Assembly: GCA_907165275.2 (NCBI GenBank)
Contig: OU015662.1
Span: 4,595,501 to 4,659,500 of the forward strand
DNA length: 64,000 nucleotides
Source of the DNA: Zygaena filipendulae
Taxonomy: Eukaryota; Arthropoda; Insecta; Lepidoptera; Zygaenidae
Direction of reading: 5' to 3'
How positions within the stretch are numbered: position 1 is the first letter of the stretch; each line of letters starts with the position of its first letter. The notes under the pieces were generated by a model, which was given only the letters and a program-made list of their open reading frames with translations, was not told the DNA's origin and made no database searches. The position numbers were made by a program, and so were the translations under genes. Positions 57,537 through 64,000 of the stretch are shown piece by piece.

Positions 57537-59512
57537 CTTATTTGATTTCACATCGGCTGATATGACGATGTTATTTCCATTGTTTTCATTGTGAGTCATG
57601 AATTTATGACAAAATGTCTGAGTATGCCTAGAAGTGTTTTAAAAATGTTGCTGAATGAATGAATGTTGTAGATAACTGTCTCAATTGATGATGATGTGAC
57701 AGACAGACAAATAGCTACTGGGCACAAGAAATAAATAAAGAGATACCCAAGAAAAAAATAGGTATGCGTGCTTCTAGCTCATACAGAGCTGAGAAGTTAC
57801 CTATTCTTCATCACTATGAAAGAAAATGTAGCTAAATAAATCAAATAATAACACTTTCGTCAAGAAAGTAGCAGTCGAAGTTGCCACACATTTTGGAAGT
57901 AGGATAATTTTCAACAAAACTTCTAAAGGTATACCTTCTTATTTCTGCACACGACACTAATGATATCCTTCAAGATTTCAAAACTACATACCGAGCGTAA
58001 GATTGACATTTAGAAGCAAATCTCATGACACACAGAAACAAATCCCCTGTAACAAGAGAATAACGGAAAAATATCTCCCTAAGAGAAAAAAACACCACTG
58101 TAATCTCTCGTCGCAAAAAAACAAAATAAGCATGCGCAATGTTATTGGGTTAGATTAGCTACAGGAATGATACTAGTACAAGGAAAAAAGAGAGAAATAT
58201 GTAACATCTTATCCCGTTATGACACAAATTCGTATAGGTGCCTCAAAATATTCATAGAGCTAAGACTCTAGGGGAAGCGACGCGACGCGACCGCTCTCTA
58301 ATGAAATGTACACAAGGAGGTTTATGAAATGTTTGGTTTACAGGCTTTTGTTTTTTTTTTGCCTAAGTTGGTGAAAGTAAATCGTAGGTTAAATTGCACT
58401 CTTTTAAAGACAAAAAAGCATAAAATAAATAAATGTTAGATCAGTCAGTTTAATTTTTAATTGAGAGCTAATAAACAAACAAACTGGGTTCACGGGCCTA
58501 TTTATATATGCTCGTTAGAAGGTTTAGCTCCTTCGACTTAATGAAAAACTTTTTTTTTTATTTACGAGCAACCATATCGTTTTAATTTCAGTTTATGTAC
58601 AATATGAGCTCACAGACAACATAAGAAGAGCCTTTAAACGAAGGCGTAAAATATAAAAAAATGCACATGGTATGGATACGCCTGTGCCACCTCTAGTCAA
58701 TACATACCTATACGTATCTATGTCACAGCTTTGCGTTCTCAGCATACCTAGTAATAAGACCATTTGGCTGAGATTTTTTTGTTGGTAAAAACAAAAAAGC
58801 TATGCCTAGTTAGAATAGAGAGCTGGGTCTTGTATATATCTATAATGTCTGTTTATAGGTCGGTATAGGTACGGATGGAATTTACTGTTGGTGTCAACGA
58901 TACTAACAATAAATTCTACGTTCAGAATCATCCTGTCAATTAAGATTTAATCTTAATATCTACAATTACGTCATACAAAAGCTAAGTTGTATTTTCTAAA
59001 GTTCATACATTCGTACATATGAACTATACTCGTGTAGCTCAAAAGCTTCTCCAATAAACATCATGAGTATAGCAAATGACAGTGTAAGTTTATTGCAATA
59101 TTTTTAATATCGCGAAATGAATTGTCTCATCTTGGACGATAATATTGAATGTCGGAGAATAAAAGCGAAATAGTTTCCATTAAGGGCGGGCGTTAAGAAA
59201 GACGCAGACAGCTCAAAATTGGAATCTGTGTTCGGAATTCGTAATGAAATGCTTTTATTTTATTTTCTGTTCTCTTTACAAAAACGTGTCATGTAATAAC
59301 GGCTACGAGTAGAATTCATTTCGCGAGTGTTTTTAAGTACTTAGTTGAATTAAGAGATTTTATGTCTTCCAAGTCTCAAATAATTTTATTTATATTAATT
59401 TAATAGTTTTAAATCATCCATAAGGTGCGAATTCAAACAACGAAAATTGCAAATAAACTTAAAAATCTTAGCCATACTAGACGTCACAACATAAAATCAA
59501 AACATAAGCTGA
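57537..59512. other. Non-coding stretch, nothing recognised
   Basis: No credible gene, RNA or repeat boundary. Confidence 0.4.
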
Positions 59513-59752
59513 TCTCAGACCAAATAAAAACTAAAGACGGAACGTCTCGAACAACGAAGTGAAGCCGGTTGCGTATGCATGTGCAGGTGATTAGGAAAGT
59601 GTATGGATTTGCAAAGTTTACTTAGGATTTATGGTGTCTTTTTCTTGTAAGTGTGTGCGTGTTTCTGTGTACGTGCACGGCGATGGTGTCTTTTTTCTGG
59701 CTTCACTTGTTTTTTCTACGCGTTCCGTCTTCAGTTTTTATTTGGTCTGAGA
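59513..59752. mobile_element. MITE with 54-bp TIRs
   Basis: The outer 32 bases (59513-59544 and 59721-59752) match at 31 positions, from TCTCAGACCAAATAAAAACT inward. The arms continue with lower identity to AAGTGAAGCC at 59557-59566 and its complement at 59699-59708. The 240-bp unit has no ORF. I could not fix the target duplication. Confidence 0.75.
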
Positions 59753-62059
59753 ACATGATAATGGAAAATTAATAGTTACTTTAATTTCATCAGTAAAATA
59801 AAAGAAGTTAAGGAATCTATCAATGCTGTTATCAACAGGTTGCCACTTCAAAATCGCAAAACTCATATAACACACGTTTAATTTACCACGTTTGAGATAG
59901 TCACACAATTGCAAATTATCTGGTATACAGTTCTAAGCGGTACGTTGACTCAGAGCCGTTGTTTATCTTCAATCTACCCCACAGACTTTCCCTGGTTCAC
60001 CCTTTTCGAACTGCCACCCCTTGATTATAGGTTAGGGAGTCTAAAGTTCTGATAAAAAATGGGAAAAAATATTCTCATGCATATTAGAATGAAACGTACC
60101 GGGATCTAAATATCTCAATCTTAACATATACTGAAAGAGGTAAGGCATATTATTTATATTATTTTAAAAAATATTTAGAACCTAACCAAATGGCTCATAT
60201 TATACTTTATACAGTTTTTTTGCCATGGACACCGGGTATGATAGAGATTGGTATTCGAAGATAGAAATAGCTCCGTCAACACTAAATACGTGGAAACCCC
60301 ACGGTTAAACAGTATTATGCAGCCTCACGCCACGGGATTCTATAACCCCTTCCAACATAACTTTTGATTTTGCTTATCTTGTGTTCAAATCGGGTGAAAT
60401 TTGAATACGATTTTGGCGTTCCAACCCTGCTTTGCTCGTTTTGCTTATACAGGCTGAAATGCCCATTGCAAATCGTTTGAGTTCCTCAAATTTTTGCGTA
60501 TATTTTTATTATTTAATTCAACTCCATTTCCGTAGCAAAATTTGAAAAGAAAAATGGAACTCATAATTTCGTCATGTCTGTTCGTTTTTCACGACTATTT
60601 TACTCGAAAACTATTGACACTATATAGAAATAATAGAATGATGAAATTTGGATGGCAGGGGCCTTCTATGGACTTCTAAAAAATAATGCAATGAAATTTA
60701 GAAGTGAAAAGTGAAATTAGGAGAGTATCTCAAATATATTTAACTGAGGGATACAAACTCAACAATATTATCTTCTAATTTATTATAATTGTCTTTTTTT
60801 TTTGGGAAATCACCCAAATTTATGGGTATAAAAGTAAACAGGAAACATTTCAGCAATAGTGTTGTCAAAACCTGCCTGGCGAACACTACTCGTAACTTTT
60901 GTATTCGATTCACAGCCATCGATAACTGTCACACAGATGAGTATAAAAAGAATCTATTACAAAATATATGACGACGCACCACGAGCCCATTGAGGGTAAA
61001 AATGCGGTAAATGATCCATTATTATTCAATAAATACACAACTAGGGGGAATAGACAGTAATATAGGAATATATTATGAAAGATTTATATGGAATTGCCGT
61101 GGGTTCTGTGCAACTTATGCCTTATTACAGACAAAACTGATTACAGCATAAAAACAAAAGTGGTTTAAAAAATCATAGTACAGACTGATGTCGCTGTTTT
61201 TTTTTTCATGGGGGCAATTAATGTACGTTTTGCTTAATGTACTGTTTCCTTGTATCAAGTAAAATTAAAAAAGACGTGATAGGTAAAAGTTTATGGATAT
61301 CACTGAAACAAAGAACTTACTAATTCAGTATCGTATTGCTATCATTGTTTTAATAATGCAACGAATCGTTCAATAAAAATTATTATAATAGTTAAAGCAA
61401 GAATATCTATCGTATTCTATCTTAAAATCACCAATAGCGCAAAACGCAAAGCATTTGGTCAACACATAAAACCAAAACCGTTAATATGACATGATTAACG
61501 CAAAATTGTTCCCGATTTTATGACCGTAATTGATTTGTTACTATTCGTTTCAGTGCATTAGGTACATGAAAAACCTTTTATTGAAATTCCCGAGTGATTT
61601 TTATGAGCTCCAGCGTTCCACTATGACGTAGTCGTGACCGGTGTATAAAAGCTTGGTTTCAAAATTAAGCTGTTGCAGATCTAGGTATACATTATTTCAA
61701 TTAACACTACCTATACGACTTGCCGAAATCTTAATGAAAATCTCATGAAAATTCTTTATGTGTGGTCAAATACATATATCAGAAGTTACAAGACGCACCA
61801 ATGATCTTCACTACATAGTATAAAATAAAATTTTAACAAAAAAATTAAAACCAAAAACACAAAACTAAAAAGCTAATTAATACTACAATTATTACCCAAA
61901 TCGCTATGGGTATGCCTATAATTTTTGAAGAGTTCCCTCGATTTTTCCAAGATCCCATCATCAGATCCTGATTTCATGACAATGGAAGCACCAGTTTTAG
62001 AATTAAAAAGAATCATCAAAATCAGTTCACACATGCGAAAGTTATGAGGTAATAAACAT
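59753..62059. other. Non-coding stretch, nothing recognised
   Basis: No gene. Short ORFs at 60789-60971 and 61873-62148 are unrecognised; the latter overlaps a retroposon tail. Confidence 0.4.
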
Positions 62060-62110
62060 AAAAAAAAACACACGCGTCGAATTGAGAACCTCCTCCTTTT
62101 TGGGAAGTCG
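62060..62110 (+). mobile_element. Retroposon 3' tail, second copy
   Basis: CACGCGTCGAATTGAGAACC followed by TCCTCCTTTTTGGGAAGTCG matches 49051-49113. Confidence 0.5.
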
Positions 62111-62117
62111 GTTAAAA

Positions 62118-62275
62118 ATACAGTTGCTAGTACTTTAAAACTACGCAACCGATTTTCATGCGGTTTTCACCAAAAGATAGAGTGATTCATGAGGAAGATT
62201 CATATTTATATTTTATCCTGGAATTCCCACGGGAACTCCGAAATTACCGCGGATGAAACCGCAGGGGACAGCTGG
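62118..62275 (+). mobile_element. Helitron-like 3' half fused to another repeat
   Basis: The first part (CGATTTTCATGCGGTTTTCA and CAAAAGATAGAGTGATTC) belongs to a different lepidopteran repeat. The second part is the standard GGAATTCCCACGGGAACTCC to GGGGACAGCTGG end. Confidence 0.5.
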
Positions 62276-62424
62276 TTTATTATATTAAAGCGAATAGTCA
62301 CTGACTTATACTGACTAAACACGAAATCTTGAAGTTTATGGGATCTAATGATGATATTTGGCAGGTAGGTAGCTGACGGAGAGTAGAAGTCAGCTGAGAA
62401 AGGATTTTAATGAGATCTTGAGAT

Positions 62425-62463
62425 CTTACAAATTAACGCGAGTGGAACCCGAGGAACAGCTAG
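62425..62463 (+). mobile_element. Helitron-like repeat, 3' end only
   Basis: AAATTAACGCGAGTGGAACC followed by CGAGGAACAGCTAG before a T. Confidence 0.5.
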
Positions 62464-62532
62464 TACCTAATAATATACATTTCTACATATATAGATACTG
62501 TAAAAATACAGTTGCAAAAATACATGCATATT

Positions 62533-62866
62533 CCATGTGTTAACCAAAAAGCTGATACACCCCATTTAAAAAAATACCAATAATGTGACTAAAATACAAA
62601 TTATTTCGAAAAAATTAATACCTAGTTTAAAAGTTATTCAACATTAGTTTGGAGTAGGTTGGAGGAGGACGAAACAAGCGCTACGCCCGCACCTACGTGT
62701 CAATGACCAATTCGAATTTTTTGCTATCCCTACGGACGGCGTACGCACCAAATATTTTATGTAAAAATGAAAAAAAAACTATATTAAAACACGGTGCGAT
62801 CGATTCGGAAGTCTATTCCGAGCAAACTACTTTCTAGTTTTCAGTTAATTCATTAACACGTTGTAT
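62533..62866. mobile_element. Diverged relative of the MITE at 607-966
   Basis: Shares CTGATACACCCCATTT, GCTACGCCCGC, CGTGTCAATGACC, CGGTGCGATCGATTCGGAAG and the right terminus ATTCATTAACACGTTGTA with 607-966, in the same order and strand. The left terminus has decayed. Confidence 0.7.
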
Positions 62867-63879
62867 AAGTATTTGGAGAAGTGCATGCCAAGTATAATGT
62901 GGTTATTATAAAATATTCAAACTTTTCGTTACGTACCTACCTATATCCAATTGTAATTAATTGCCTCTATTAGTACATATCGGTAAAGACAATAATGGCC
63001 GGTACCGAGCTACGAACTACTATACTGACCCAATTACCACGTACATCACTTAATAGTTCATCGTCACTAATTAAGGAGAGCGTTCGACTGCTAAACTAAC
63101 GGTTTAGTACACAACTTGCATACCAAATTATAGCTATAGGAGAAAATAGATTATTTAAGTGTTCACTTTAGTTATTCAACCATATCCAGCATTTCGTTAT
63201 ATTTTGAGGAATTAAATATAATAAATTATGTAAATAATAAATGATGTCGACAAACGACAATGTTACAAATATCTAGAAGAAGTTTTTTTTTTTTATTATT
63301 CACCAAAGAGTGATGTCAAGCTTAAGCCTTAAAGATCCTTTTGGACAAAGTTATATTTGAAGTAGCTTTTGAGCTACTTCTCCTTGATTTATGAGTTCCT
63401 CGAAATAATTTATCGAAATATTGAAAATAACCTTATAAAGTGTAATATTCGCTTTAATTCTTAGTCTTCACTAAATCCGGCGTAATATTACGTACTGAAA
63501 ATGAAGCAGGGATTTGATTATTACATTATCCACGTGCCAGATTTGATAATACTCCGCACAATCTTCGGATTATTCAGAGTTAATTTGAAAAATAATGTTG
63601 TACCTAGTAAAAATATTGGATTTTCATTCTGAAAAGAAAAAAGGATAACAAATTTTTTATCGATTTTAACATCAGATAGTGTTGTTATTCTCTATTTCTG
63701 ATATTTTGGTATAATCGAAGATAATTTAAAGTAAAAAAAAAAATAATTTCAGTAGTAGTAGTTAGGTTTACCTATCTATATAAATATAAATGAATCGCCG
63801 AAATGTACATACCTATGTGATCGCATAACTTCCAAACGACTGCAGTAAAATGGATTACTCTTTTTTATTGTGTTCATCA
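62867..63879. other. Non-coding stretch
   Basis: No gene. A small perfect hairpin, GAAGTAGCT with AGCTACTTC, lies at 63359-63380. Confidence 0.4.
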
Positions 63880-64000
63880 TTGTTAGGGCAAGGTTTGTAT
63901 AACAGAAGTTTGGAGTTCCTGCGTGAATCCCGATAGATACTCACGCGGGTGAATCTCCGAAACGGTTAGACAGATTTTGACGGGAATTTAACTGCTAATT
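63880..64000 (+). mobile_element. Helitron-like repeat, cut by the window edge
   Basis: GTTTGGAGTTCCTGCGTGAA and GATTTTGACGGGAATTTAAC match the second subfamily at 47158-47437. The 3' end lies beyond the window. Confidence 0.5.

Noticed and set aside
1..64000. CRISPR array, bacterial operons, riboswitches or terminators
   Set aside because: The sequence is animal nuclear DNA. No spaced direct repeats or bacterial gene organisation are present.
1..64000. Functional tRNA or rRNA genes
   Set aside because: Only isolated pol III box-like motifs were seen (17861, 27737, 31041), none with a matching acceptor stem or anticodon arm.

Overview
The window is AT-rich animal DNA, almost certainly from a moth or butterfly (Lepidoptera). 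The case rests on its repeats. Many short elements open with TCCTA(C)TAATATTATAAA and close with a CCGCGG-rich segment and CTAG. There are retroposon tails of a lepidopteran type, and TAGGTA/TACCTA strings are scattered throughout. I cannot name the species. I see no host protein-coding gene. Outside one retroelement, every ORF is short and unrecognised.

The one clear coding unit is a complete LTR retroelement at 5949-14034 on the plus strand. It is an errantivirus (gypsy/TED-type, Metaviridae, with an envelope gene). Its order is 301-bp LTR, tRNA-Ser primer-binding site, long leader with 114-bp tandem repeats, gag, pol (protease, reverse transcriptase, RNase H, integrase), env, polypurine tract, 301-bp LTR. 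The LTRs look identical, all three reading frames are open, and a 4-bp AGGT duplication flanks the element, so the insertion is young and may be active. Gag and Pol are linked by a -1 frameshift at an A AAT TTT heptamer. Env probably comes from a spliced mRNA, because a signal-peptide-like hydrophobic stretch lies in frame upstream of its first ATG.

The rest (1-5948 and 14035-64000) is intergenic or intronic and heavily seeded with non-autonomous DNA transposons. I could define several families by terminal inverted repeats: 607-966 with a relative at 62533-62866; nested palindromes at 1510-1741 and 4274-4453; a family with 4-bp target duplications at 22556-22758 and 49555-49790; and single elements at 41844-42076, 48728-49050 and 59513-59752. 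A nested hairpin lies at 44981-45110. About twenty Helitron-like (Lep1-like) copies occur from 15637 to the right edge, some as inverted pairs. A truncated transposase N-terminus (DUF4817-type helix-turn-helix) at 30266-30642 runs directly into one of them.

Several GC-richer, repeat-poor islands (about 2095-2225, 35290-35430, 40620-41230, 44440-44780, 51480-51700) and one RFX-type X-box (19132-19145) are the best candidates for host regulatory sequence.
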